A DNA stretch of 64,000 bases from Anaerolinea sp. (GTDB taxonomy: Bacteria > Chloroflexota > Anaerolineae > Anaerolineales > Villigracilaceae), in NCBI GenBank assembly GCA_020723805.1, contig DYID01000012.1, positions 44,495 to 108,494 of the forward strand. The letters are read 5' to 3'. Each line of letters begins with the position of its first letter. Positions within the stretch are counted from its first letter, which is position 1. The position numbers and the translations under genes are program-made. Below the pieces are notes generated by a model. That model was not told the origin of the DNA. It worked only from the letters and a program-made list of their open reading frames with translations, and searched no databases. Positions 23,243 through 31,465 of this stretch are shown piece by piece.

Positions 23243-24010
23243 AGCACCAGGATCATTTGTATCGCGAACCAGAAGGGCGGGGTCGGCAAGACCACCACTG
23301 CCGTTTCGCTGGCGCATGGCTTGACCCAAAAAGGAAAACAGGTTCTGTTGATCGACCTGGATCCGCAGGGACAATGTGCCACCGCTCTGGGGCGCAGTCC
23401 CGAGCCAGGCGTGTTCTACCTGCTCACGATGGGACATACGCTGCAGGAGACCGCCTTCCTGAAATCCTGGGTGCGGTTGTCCGGACGCGAAGGTCTGTAT
23501 TTGTTTCCGGGGGACCAGCAGACAATGGCAGCCCAGACCGTGCTCAACGCACAGGATAAACCCATCTCCGCCATCCGACAATCGGTCAGTCGTTTTTTCA
23601 GGGAGGGACTGCACTACATCATCTTCGATACAGCGCCCAGCGTGGGCGGCATCCAGGAACGGGCGGTCTGGGCTTCCGATCTGGTGATCGTGCCGACTGC
23701 CACCGAATTCCTCTCCGCAGACGGGCTCGGCAAGGTGCTGCACATGATGAGCATCCTGCAGGAAAGGAAGAACTGGCGGGGCAATCTGCTGGGAATCCTG
23801 CCGACCTTCTTCGATGAACAAACCCGCGAGAGCAAAGCCACGATGGAGAATCTGCAGGAAAAGTTCGACGCCAGCATGTTGCAGCCCATCCATCGTTCGA
23901 CCCTGCTGCGGGAATGTGCCGCCGAAGGGAAAACCATTTTTGAGTTCGATCCATTGTGCCGGGCTGCCAAGGAGTACCAGGCGCTGGCCCAGCATGTCAT
24001 GAAGTTCTAG
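23240..24010 (+). CDS. parA: ParA family partition ATPase
   Basis: 256 residues from the ATG at 23240 (AGGAGG upstream). Deviant Walker A ANQKGGVGKTTTAVSLAHGL, switch I LLIDLDPQGQCATALG, and Walker B YIIFDTAPSVGG are all present. ParA ATPases bind DNA non-specifically and position plasmids or chromosomes together with a centromere-binding partner. Followed nine bases later by a duplicated small protein that probably plays the partner role. No N-terminal DNA-binding domain, so it is the short (type Ib or Soj-like) form. Confidence 0.92.
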   Translation: MSTRIICIANQKGGVGKTTTAVSLAHGLTQKGKQVLLIDLDPQGQCATALGRSPEPGVFYLLTMGHTLQETAFLKSWVRLSGREGLYLFPGDQQTMAAQTVLNAQDKPISAIRQSVSRFFREGLHYIIFDTAPSVGGIQERAVWASDLVIVPTATEFLSADGLGKVLHMMSILQERKNWRGNLLGILPTFFDEQTRESKATMENLQEKFDASMLQPIHRSTLLRECAAEGKTIFEFDPLCRAAKEYQALAQHVMKF

Positions 24011-24019
24011 GAGGCGGAG

Positions 24020-24625
24020 ATGAATCAACGACGTGATCCCTTTGAGACTGCCGAGCCTGCTCCAACCGTCCCGGCAGTTCCCAATCTCTACGACTCCCTG
24101 CGTGTGGCAGCGCCGCGCAAGCGCAACCGGCAGTGGGAAAAAGGACAACAAAGCCGCAAGGTCGTCTATCGCGGCATTGATCCCAAGCTGGCATTGAAGG
24201 TCAAGGCAATTGCTGATGACCTGCTGGTTCCCTCCGGTGAGGTGGCATGTGTGGTGCTCGACCATGCCCTGCGTTCCTATGAACGCGGGGATTTCGATCT
24301 CCATCCGCGACCCAATCCGGAACGCATGCGCATGACGCTCTTCCCTCGAAGCGACTCCTCACATTCGATCAACAGACCTCAACGTACTCCCAAACAAAAA
24401 CAACCGGAAGCCTTGTGGAAGGTCATCACCACCTGGCGTGGCATCTCTCCTGAACTCAAACAGGAACTGGCAGCGCTGGCATCCGACGATGGCTTGCATG
24501 TACCCATCGGGGAATTGATCACAGCCCTGCTGCGCTTTGGTCTGAAAGCGTATGAAACCGGATTGTTGGTGCTTGAACCCAAACCGAAATCCACCACATT
24601 CACTTTAGCGCACAAAGGCAAATGA
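24020..24625 (+). CDS. Internally duplicated protein, probable ParA partner
   Basis: 201 residues with an AGGAGG ribosome binding site. Two homologous units of about 55 residues: YRGIDPKLALKVKAIADDL...VLDHALRSYERGDFDLHPRP (about 50-100) and WRGISPELKQELAALASDD...LLRFGLKAYETGLLVLEPKP (about 142-192), joined by a basic linker. The layout (short helices ending in a strand) could be a ribbon-helix-helix-like pair fused in one chain. No ParB-type motif is seen. Its place after parA suggests centromere binding. Confidence 0.55.
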   Translation: MNQRRDPFETAEPAPTVPAVPNLYDSLRVAAPRKRNRQWEKGQQSRKVVYRGIDPKLALKVKAIADDLLVPSGEVACVVLDHALRSYERGDFDLHPRPNPERMRMTLFPRSDSSHSINRPQRTPKQKQPEALWKVITTWRGISPELKQELAALASDDGLHVPIGELITALLRFGLKAYETGLLVLEPKPKSTTFTLAHKGK

Positions 24626-24845
24626 TGAAGTTCCACCAAAAAAACCTTTTTCAATGGAATGAGATGAGGAACGCAGGCGGCATGGACAACGTGCCGCCTG
24701 CGTCCTGTCCACGTTCCGCCCACGCATCCGCCTACGTTGCCGCCTACGTTGAACGCACAGGAAGGGCTGGGATGCATGAAATCCTGTGCGAACGATCTGT
24801 GAGACCTGTGGAAAAAAACAGGCTTGTTTCGCGGGGAGGTCCTGC

Positions 24846-26786
24846 ATGAGCGAACTTCAACAAGCCTGGAGTTCCGTGTTGACTCAACTACAGATGGACA
24901 TGCCGCGCGCCTCGTATGAAACCTGGGTGCTGGGCACGCAAGCCCTGGAATTGCAAAACGATGTGCTGCTTGTTTCCACACGCAATGCCTATGCCCGTGA
25001 CTGGCTGGAGTCAAGACTGACCAGCACAGTGCAGAGATTACTGGTCGGCGTGTTAAATCGTTCCGTCTCTGTGAAGTTCGTTGTCGGCGATGAGTCACGT
25101 GAAGAGATGGAGATGGAGACCGAAGCGGATGAGATGGAAGAATCGGAATTAAACATCGAGCCTGTGCAGTGGCTGGATTATGACCGCATCGTCCAGCCGC
25201 ACAAGCAGATCGTGGTGAAAGGCTATCTGCGAAGACTGGGGATGGAGATCGGACCCAAGGCGGTCTGGTTGTATGTGGGATTCCATCAAGCGGCATGGCG
25301 GGTGCAGGATCAGAATGGTCCATCTGGAAAGCCGCTATACAGCCGTGAGGTGATGCGTTTCAGCGCCATGAGCAATGGCGCCTTCTGGCGCTTATTGAAA
25401 CACGCCGGCATTCAAGCACACCTGACCGGACTCGTGCAACGGGTCGATTCCCAGGATGCGCGCCGTTTCCGACGCGGAAGGGACGGACGTCCGCATCGTG
25501 CGCCGATCTGCTACCAGGTTTTCATGACTCCGCGCCTGACACGCGCCGACGCCACTGCGGTGCATCTGCGATTGAAGGCATTGATCGAAAAACACAATTC
25601 CATTACCAGCGCCTTGCAGGAAATGCTGGCAGTCGAAGATGTCATGGAACTCCTCGATCCGTTGGACGTGAAGTTATCCCATCCCCCATTGAACACGGTG
25701 ATGGATATGGTGAAGCGGGAAACAGGTGAAAACTTTTCACCTGAAATCGAGCGTCTGGCGCAGGAACTGCATCGTAGGATCATCAACTGCCTCGGTGACA
25801 TCCACATCCCGCACTACTTCATCACGGAAACCATCCACCGCTACAACCTGACACCCGCACAAGCCTGGCTGATCACGGTCGCGCGCGATATGGCATTCAT
25901 CAATACCCGCACTGGCGAGCGCCGGGATACAGTGACATTCAAGTGCGGATACCAGGAGATGGCGGAGTTGATCGGCTCCACCCGTTACAAGACCGTGCAA
26001 GCCTGGCTCCATCTGCATTGGACTTCGCAACAACGCGGGGGCAACCTCTCCCGCTTTCTGCAGGAAATCGACCTGCCTGATTCAAAGACCTACGCCGACC
26101 TGCGCGTGGAGTCGATGTCGCGTGCCTTTCGGGTATTGCTGGACGAACCGCTGGACGCAGATGGGAGGAATAAGGTGGACGCAAATGGGAGTCATATGGC
26201 AGACGCAGATGGGAGTAATAGCTGGACGCAAATGGGAGCATTAGCAGACGCAAATGGGAGTCATATGGTGGACGCAAATGGGAGTGATTTAAACTCTTTT
26301 AAACACCCCTTAAACACCGACAAGAAAAACACTTCCACCACCCAGCACGCCTGCGGCGAAAAAAATCCGGCGGAGGCGGTCGCTCCTGATTTTTGGGAAC
26401 TCGAAGCTCTTCTGCAACAGAATGATGTGCATCCCAAAGTCCAAAAGGAACTGCTCGAAGTTCAAGCCTCCGTGCATGCCTTTGTCTCGTGGGTGCTGTA
26501 TGTCGCCAGCCCGCAAAGTGGGAATCTTTCCGATCCCCTGGGCTATGCCATCAGCCGATTGCGCGAGCATCCCCTGCGTGAAGCGCGCGGAGTCTTTCGC
26601 CAATTCGCCGACCTGACACCGAAGGAGTTGCTGGCGTTGATCGACTCCACCCCCACGGGGGGCTATGAACTGCCCACAAAAATTGAACATCCCCTCGCGC
26701 ACGCCTGGAAAAAGGCGATGGGTTCCAACAATCCAAGGCTCCCCATTGTGCGCGAAATCCTCTTTGGCGAAGGAGCCAGTGAATAA
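24846..26786 (+). CDS. DnaA N-domain replication initiator-like protein
   Basis: 646 residues from the ATG at 24846 (GGGGAGG upstream). Residues 1-75 form a DnaA N-terminal domain (WSSVLTQLQMDMPRASYETWVLG...VSTRNAYARDWLESRL), without any AAA+ domain after it. A long middle region (about 100-430) with YLRRLGMEIGPKAVWLYVGFHQAAW and TPAQAWLITVARDMAFINTR resembles initiator-type winged helices. A repeat-encoded linker (about 437-485) is made by six DNA iterons, and a C-terminal domain follows. Best read as the element replication initiator; the DnaA-N part would recruit host helicase. Confidence 0.75.
   Translation: MSELQQAWSSVLTQLQMDMPRASYETWVLGTQALELQNDVLLVSTRNAYARDWLESRLTSTVQRLLVGVLNRSVSVKFVVGDESREEMEMETEADEMEESELNIEPVQWLDYDRIVQPHKQIVVKGYLRRLGMEIGPKAVWLYVGFHQAAWRVQDQNGPSGKPLYSREVMRFSAMSNGAFWRLLKHAGIQAHLTGLVQRVDSQDARRFRRGRDGRPHRAPICYQVFMTPRLTRADATAVHLRLKALIEKHNSITSALQEMLAVEDVMELLDPLDVKLSHPPLNTVMDMVKRETGENFSPEIERLAQELHRRIINCLGDIHIPHYFITETIHRYNLTPAQAWLITVARDMAFINTRTGERRDTVTFKCGYQEMAELIGSTRYKTVQAWLHLHWTSQQRGGNLSRFLQEIDLPDSKTYADLRVESMSRAFRVLLDEPLDADGRNKVDANGSHMADADGSNSWTQMGALADANGSHMVDANGSDLNSFKHPLNTDKKNTSTTQHACGEKNPAEAVAPDFWELEALLQQNDVHPKVQKELLEVQASVHAFVSWVLYVASPQSGNLSDPLGYAISRLREHPLREARGVFRQFADLTPKELLALIDSTPTGGYELPTKIEHPLAHAWKKAMGSNNPRLPIVREILFGEGASE
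26154..26315 (+). repeat. Six iterons plus AT-rich tract inside the initiator gene (candidate origin)
   Basis: GACGCARATGGGAG occurs at 26154, 26178, 26202, 26225, 26247 and 26271 (steps 24, 24, 23, 22, 24). Copy 4 is in a different reading frame, so the DNA and not the peptide is conserved. Immediately after come three TTAAAC boxes at 26289, 26299 and 26310 in AT-rich DNA. This is the layout of the phage lambda origin within gene O: iterons followed by an unwinding tract. Confidence 0.75.
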
Positions 26787-26787
26787 C

Positions 26788-27918
26788 ATGCAACTACAGT
26801 TTCTGATCACCTCCGAACAACGCGCCTCCGGCGCCATGTTCATGGAGTCGTTGAATGACACGGTGCTGGCGTTCATCTATCCCACGGATGGCAGGCGCAC
26901 CTTCCATACCTTCTTCTGTCCGCCCATGCGCATCATTGCGCTCGGCGCGGATGGACAGGTGGTGTTCGATGAAGTCATCACCAAATGGCGCTGGGTGAAG
27001 TTGCCCGTTTGTCGATACGTGATCGAGACCGGTCCGAAGGTGGACTATCGCCCGTATCTCCAGACGGTCTTATCCGTTGCGCCGGACCTGCCGCAGTTGG
27101 GCTCAATGGATCCAAGCCTGCGCATGGACAGTTTGTTGTTTGCATTGCTGGCGGAAGCCGTCGCCGACATCCGCCGTATTCGCGATGCCCATCGCGGTGA
27201 GGTGCGCCCCGAAATCCAACGACACCGGTTCGAAGCCTGGGAACGCGGGCAGATCGTGAGTTCCGCCGGGTTCCTCCTGGATTTTTCGCGTGCCTGGAAT
27301 CTGCCGGATGGCGCGGTGAAGTTATCCTACTCCGTCCTGAAAGCGGAGGAACCATATCTCGATGAGATCGTGGCAGCCTCCGTCGCCGGCATCCCCTGGC
27401 GGCACGAGTTTCCCAATCACTGTATGCGTTGCGGCAAGTCCGCTTCCTGGCGACCGATCCTCAATCCCACACCGAACGCACCAGTGGAAATTCTGTGGCG
27501 TTACCAGCGACCGGAAAACGCCATCCCGATCTGTCATCACTGCACTGAAACCTTGAACCTGTTGCGGGATGAGTCGTTGCAACTTGATCTGGTCTGGGGA
27601 CTTTGGGGTCCGCGCTTCGAAGCCTTTTGGGCATGGCATCGCGCAAGGAAGAACAACCGCTTGCCGAGGGATTGGGACATGTACGCCCATCCGCTCTGGC
27701 CATGGGAATTTGGCGGCGAAAGCTGGGAAAGCGGCAGCGGCGCTTTGAGATTTGCCGAACCGCGACCACCTCATCAGGTCATCCGGGATGAACAACACAT
27801 GCAAGCCTTGCGCCGTGGGTTGTACAGCAAAAAATTTCGCGGGCGACAGCCGGGCGAGACCCCCTTGCAGAAGTTATTAGACTTCCGGCTCGATATTCTA
27901 CAAGGAGAACCTCGATGA
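26788..27918 (+). CDS. DUF192-like protein with zinc-ribbon Cys pairs
   Basis: 376 residues, starting two bases after the initiator stop, with AGGAG upstream. The N-terminal ~90 residues (FLITSEQRASGAMFMESLNDTVLAFIYPTDGRRTFHTFFCPPMRIIALGADGQVV, described by its pattern) follow the DUF192 fold order. Later CMRCGKSASW and PICHHC give two Cys pairs of a zinc ribbon around residue 215-255. The rest is unknown. Overlaps the next gene by four bases (ATGA). Role in the element unknown. Confidence 0.5.
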   Translation: MQLQFLITSEQRASGAMFMESLNDTVLAFIYPTDGRRTFHTFFCPPMRIIALGADGQVVFDEVITKWRWVKLPVCRYVIETGPKVDYRPYLQTVLSVAPDLPQLGSMDPSLRMDSLLFALLAEAVADIRRIRDAHRGEVRPEIQRHRFEAWERGQIVSSAGFLLDFSRAWNLPDGAVKLSYSVLKAEEPYLDEIVAASVAGIPWRHEFPNHCMRCGKSASWRPILNPTPNAPVEILWRYQRPENAIPICHHCTETLNLLRDESLQLDLVWGLWGPRFEAFWAWHRARKNNRLPRDWDMYAHPLWPWEFGGESWESGSGALRFAEPRPPHQVIRDEQHMQALRRGLYSKKFRGRQPGETPLQKLLDFRLDILQGEPR

Positions 27919-28796
27919 CCTTTTTTGCCTTTCTCGGCGCGCTTAGTTTGAGCGTGCTCGCATTTGAACTGCTGAACGTGTTCCAGAATGCCTTCAGCAC
28001 CTTTGGCGGTAATCGCCTGAGCCAATACACTTCACAACCCCAAGCCAAACGGCGTTCCACCTGGGAGGCTTTGTTGGTGGCAGTATTGCCTGGACGCTTC
28101 GATCCGGATCAGGCAAAGAACATGGGGGATGTGATCAGCCTGCTTCGTCGTGCCGGCTATCCCTACGACACCCCCGGTGAATTCTATGCCGTGGCGATCC
28201 GCGATTTCTCGACCTTCCTGCTCGTGGGCGGGATGTTGGCGGGCGCTTTAGCTGCCATGAACATCATTGTTGCCGCGCCGGTGATCGCCATGATCTTCAT
28301 TCTGCTTGGACTGCGCCGACCCTATGTACGCTTGAAGACTCTGGCAAAGAAACGCGCTGAGTCGCTGCGCAATAACATGTTGATCGGTTTATCTGTGTTG
28401 AGTTCGTTGTTGTCCTCTGGTGTGGGTGTGCAGGAAGCCTTGCGCCGCGCCTCGACTGTGGGTGGTCCGTTTTGTAATCTATTGGGTTTACTGGTGGCAC
28501 GTATGGAAGTGGAGGACTTTACCAAAGCCATTGATGTCACACGCGCCCACCTGCCTGATCCGAAGGATGTGGAGGCAAATCTCTTCCTGCGCGACATCTA
28601 TGACTTCTTCGCCAACAATCGTCCGGTCTTGTCCAGCGTGCAGGGTTTGCAGGAGTCGGTACATCGTTCCGTGGTGGAGTCCACTGAAGAACGCGCGGCT
28701 TTGGTGCGCCAGCGCGCCGGCTTGTTTGGTGTGATGGCAGTGTTGGGTTTGGTGTTGGCGATCATCGCGCCGTTTATGGGTTCGGGATTGATGTAA
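27915..28796 (+). CDS. TadC/GspF-like type II secretion F-domain membrane protein
   Basis: 293 residues with about four membrane segments: N-terminal (5-25), a pair at about 95-135 (TFLLVGGMLAGALAAMNIIVAAPVIAMIFILLGL, given by pattern) and C-terminal (270-290). Between them is the cytosolic F domain with RAESLRNNMLIGLSVLSSLL and GVGVQEALRRAS, typical of TadB/TadC inner-membrane platform proteins of Tad pili. Only one such gene is in view, and no CpaF/TadA ATPase. Coupled to both neighbours by overlaps. Confidence 0.75.
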   Translation: MTFFAFLGALSLSVLAFELLNVFQNAFSTFGGNRLSQYTSQPQAKRRSTWEALLVAVLPGRFDPDQAKNMGDVISLLRRAGYPYDTPGEFYAVAIRDFSTFLLVGGMLAGALAAMNIIVAAPVIAMIFILLGLRRPYVRLKTLAKKRAESLRNNMLIGLSVLSSLLSSGVGVQEALRRASTVGGPFCNLLGLLVARMEVEDFTKAIDVTRAHLPDPKDVEANLFLRDIYDFFANNRPVLSSVQGLQESVHRSVVESTEERAALVRQRAGLFGVMAVLGLVLAIIAPFMGSGLM

Positions 28797-30244
28797 TGCC
28801 AGGTTCACGAACTCCGAATATGTATCATCCCTTCTGGCGTTCACTTGCCTACTGGATCTTCGTCACAGCGGCTATGCTCGCTGCGTTTTTCATCGTCCGC
28901 AAACTGACTCTCTGTTGGACCCTGACTGCCCTGCCTGGTGTACCACCTGCAGAGTGCGCCTTCCAAAACCAGTCATCTTCCGATCTGCCGGCGCTGCCCG
29001 ATCCTGCTACTGCAAACAATCTTCCAGTCGAATTATCCGCACCGGAAATGGAATTGCCCAAATGGGACGGCGCCAGCCGGATCAACATCGCTTTCTTTGG
29101 TTTGCGTGGCGACGATGGACAAGGGGAAGGCTGCCCGACCTGCACCGATACGATCATGGTTTTGACCGTGGACCCCGTCACAAAAACTGCCGGCATGTTG
29201 TCCATCCCACGTGATATGTGGGTCAACATTCCCGGCGCAGGATACAGCCGCATCAACACCGCTTGGGCAATTGGCGAGAATGCCAAACTTCCAGGCGGTG
29301 GACCACAACTTGCAATGCAGACCGTCTCGCAATTCATCGGCGTGCCAATTCATTACTATGTGCAGGTGGATTTTGGGACGTTTGTGTCGTTCATCAATCT
29401 GATCGGCGGCATCGATGTGTATGTCGAGGAACGTATGGTGCTCGATCCGCTCGGCGCGGGACAGGATCATTTTGTATTGAAGCCGGGAGATTATCGCCAC
29501 CTGACCGGACCGCGCGCCCTGGCATATGCACGCTGCCGGCATGAATCACAGGGCTGTTCGGGCGGGGATGTGGGTCGTGCCAAACGCCAGCAACAGGTCA
29601 TCCTTGCGATCCGTGACAAGGTACTGGAAGGGGAAACCTTTGCTACCTTGATTACCCAGGCACCGCAGTTGTATGCAGAATTTTCATCAGGCATCCACAC
29701 CAACCTGTCACTGGAGGATGCAATCCAACTGGCAGTGTTGGCGAAAGACATTCGGGTGGATGACATCAAGAGAGGCGTGATCGATTCGACGATGGCGAAC
29801 CCGGCGGATACAACCATCAACGGTGTGCAGGCAAACGTCCTGCGTCCAGTCCCGGATCTTATTCGCATCCTGAGGGATGAAATCTTTGTCCCAGGCGGTC
29901 CACTTAGCCCAATGGCGCAAGGTGATCCAGTGGCGCTGATGCAATCTGATCAGGCGAAGGTCAGGATTATCAATAACACCTATACTGCCGGTTTGGAGCA
30001 ACGCACAGCCACCCTCCTGACCGCGCAAGGTATGCAGGTGGTGGAATATGGCGTGCCAACCGGCGCATCAAACACCACGAAAATAATTCTTTACTCTTCA
30101 AAGTTATATGCCCTGCGGTATTTGACGGAACTCCTTGGGGTGGGAAGTCAGCAGATCACCATCCAGCCTAATCCAGCGTCCACAGTGGATATGGAGATCC
30201 GACTTGGAGAGGATTGGGTAGGCAGAGTCCCGAGCGGGTATTAG
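28796..30244 (+). CDS. LytR-CpsA-Psr (LCP) family protein with LytR_C domain
   Basis: 482 residues. Transmembrane anchor (about 17-37), LCP domain (about 95-300) with INIAFFGLRGDD, DTIMVLTVDPVTKTAGMLSIPRDMWV (conserved Arg-Asp), SRINTAW, and YARCRHES.GGDVGRAKRQQ, then a LytR_C domain at the end (VRIINNTYTAGLEQRTATLL). LCP enzymes transfer polymers to peptidoglycan or, in some bacteria, attach glycoproteins. On this element it could link pilus or surface polymers to the recipient wall. Start shares a base with the previous stop (TAATG). Confidence 0.88.
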   Translation: MPGSRTPNMYHPFWRSLAYWIFVTAAMLAAFFIVRKLTLCWTLTALPGVPPAECAFQNQSSSDLPALPDPATANNLPVELSAPEMELPKWDGASRINIAFFGLRGDDGQGEGCPTCTDTIMVLTVDPVTKTAGMLSIPRDMWVNIPGAGYSRINTAWAIGENAKLPGGGPQLAMQTVSQFIGVPIHYYVQVDFGTFVSFINLIGGIDVYVEERMVLDPLGAGQDHFVLKPGDYRHLTGPRALAYARCRHESQGCSGGDVGRAKRQQQVILAIRDKVLEGETFATLITQAPQLYAEFSSGIHTNLSLEDAIQLAVLAKDIRVDDIKRGVIDSTMANPADTTINGVQANVLRPVPDLIRILRDEIFVPGGPLSPMAQGDPVALMQSDQAKVRIINNTYTAGLEQRTATLLTAQGMQVVEYGVPTGASNTTKIILYSSKLYALRYLTELLGVGSQQITIQPNPASTVDMEIRLGEDWVGRVPSGY

Positions 30245-30336
30245 CCCATCCACTGGTTCTAAAAACAAAAACGCCCCGTATCCGTCGGAGCGTTCGAAGG
30301 GAGAAATTCAAAGCCCATTTTTATTTGAGAAAATGC

Positions 30337-30389
30337 TTGACTTTTAATTATTCCTGTTCTAAAATACAATTTAGATTAGACTAAATTTA
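30337..30389 (+). promoter_or_regulatory. Promoter with DtxR/IdeR-type operator
   Basis: TTGACT (30337-30342), a 17-base spacer and TAAAAT (30360-30365). At 30371-30389 is TTAGATTAGACTAAATTTA, which matches the DtxR/IdeR consensus (TTAGGTTAGGCTAACCTAA) at 14 of 19 positions and covers the transcription start. A DtxR-family gene is third in the operon behind it, so metal-dependent autoregulation is likely. Confidence 0.7.
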
Positions 30390-30416
30390 TCGGCTTTATC
30401 TGTATTGGAGGCATGT

Positions 30417-31451
30417 ATGAAAAACCAACTAAGTCGGCGGGATTTCCTGAAACTGGGGGCTTTTGGTGTGATCGGGGCTGGAGGCGCAACTGCCATCATG
30501 CAGTCCAAAGGTAAATCCCACTCACGCCATAACCTCCCTCCCATGCAAGACATGGATCATGGGGGCGGTGTCATTCCTGGTACGGGGGATGTGGACCATG
30601 AAAAAAACGGCTTTAATCCGGGAGACATACTCACTGACTTCGACTATGGAAAAGTATCCATTCTTCCCGATGGCAGAACCCTGCGTGAATATGAAATCAC
30701 GGTCATCAACAAGAACATAGAAGTTGTGCCTGGCATCGAATACCCCGCCTGGACGTATAACGGGCGCATTCCGGGACCGACCATTCGTTGCACGGAAGGC
30801 GACTTGATCCGCATCACGATGACCAACGGAAGCAACCATCCTCATAGCATGCACTTTCACGGTTTCCACCCGGGCAACATGGATGGCGTGCCCGGTTCGG
30901 GACCAGGCGGATATGTCGAACCCGGCGACAGTTTTACCTACGAGTTTGATGCGGAGCCATTCGGTCTGCATCTCTATCATTGTCATGTCTTTCCGCTGGC
31001 GCGCCATATTGCCAAGGGTTTATATGGCACGTTCATTGTGGATCCCAAGGAAGGTCGCTCACCCGTGGATCGTGAAATGGTCATGGTCATGAGCGGCTTC
31101 GATGTGGATTTCGATGATGTCAACGATTTCTATGCCGTCAATGCCATTCCCTTTTACTATCAGAATCATCCGATCCAGATCAAAGTCGGCGAGAAGATCC
31201 GCATCTATCTTGTGAACATCCTGGAATTTGATCTGCTCAATTCCTTCCACCTGCATGCCAATTTCTTCCATTACTACCCAACAGGTACCAGCCTGACCCC
31301 CTCCGAGTTCACGGACACGATCATTCAAGGTCAAGCCCAACGCGGGATACTGGAGTTCTCATACAAATATCCCGGCATGTACATGTTTCATGCTCACGTA
31401 ACCGAATTTGCCGAATTGGGCTGGAACGGCATGTTCGAAGTAACCGAATAG
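30417..31451 (+). CDS. Multicopper oxidase (two-domain), Tat-exported
   Basis: 344 residues. Tat signal KNQLSRRDFLKLGAFG, then a short His/Met/Asp-rich segment (PPMQDMDHGGG). Two cupredoxin domains with copper ligands: HSMHFHGFHPG, HLYHCHVFPLARHI, NSFHLHANFFHY and YMFHAHVTEFAELGWNGMF. The ligands HCH..H with no full four-block laccase set suggest a two-domain (small laccase or nitrite-reductase-like) enzyme working outside the membrane, probably oxidising Cu(I) or Fe(II)/Mn(II). First gene of the DtxR-controlled operon, GGAGG just upstream. Confidence 0.88.
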   Translation: MKNQLSRRDFLKLGAFGVIGAGGATAIMQSKGKSHSRHNLPPMQDMDHGGGVIPGTGDVDHEKNGFNPGDILTDFDYGKVSILPDGRTLREYEITVINKNIEVVPGIEYPAWTYNGRIPGPTIRCTEGDLIRITMTNGSNHPHSMHFHGFHPGNMDGVPGSGPGGYVEPGDSFTYEFDAEPFGLHLYHCHVFPLARHIAKGLYGTFIVDPKEGRSPVDREMVMVMSGFDVDFDDVNDFYAVNAIPFYYQNHPIQIKVGEKIRIYLVNILEFDLLNSFHLHANFFHYYPTGTSLTPSEFTDTIIQGQAQRGILEFSYKYPGMYMFHAHVTEFAELGWNGMFEVTE

Positions 31452-31465
31452 TTTAGAGGTATGTC

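Noticed and set aside
23177..24304. A 375-codon minus-strand frame over parA
   Set aside because: Antisense of Walker-motif-bearing parA; no ribosome binding site or domain.
26154..26284. CRISPR-like array from the six 14-bp repeats
   Set aside because: Repeats are too short, gaps of 8-10 bp are not spacers, and they lie inside a coding frame; iterons explain them better.
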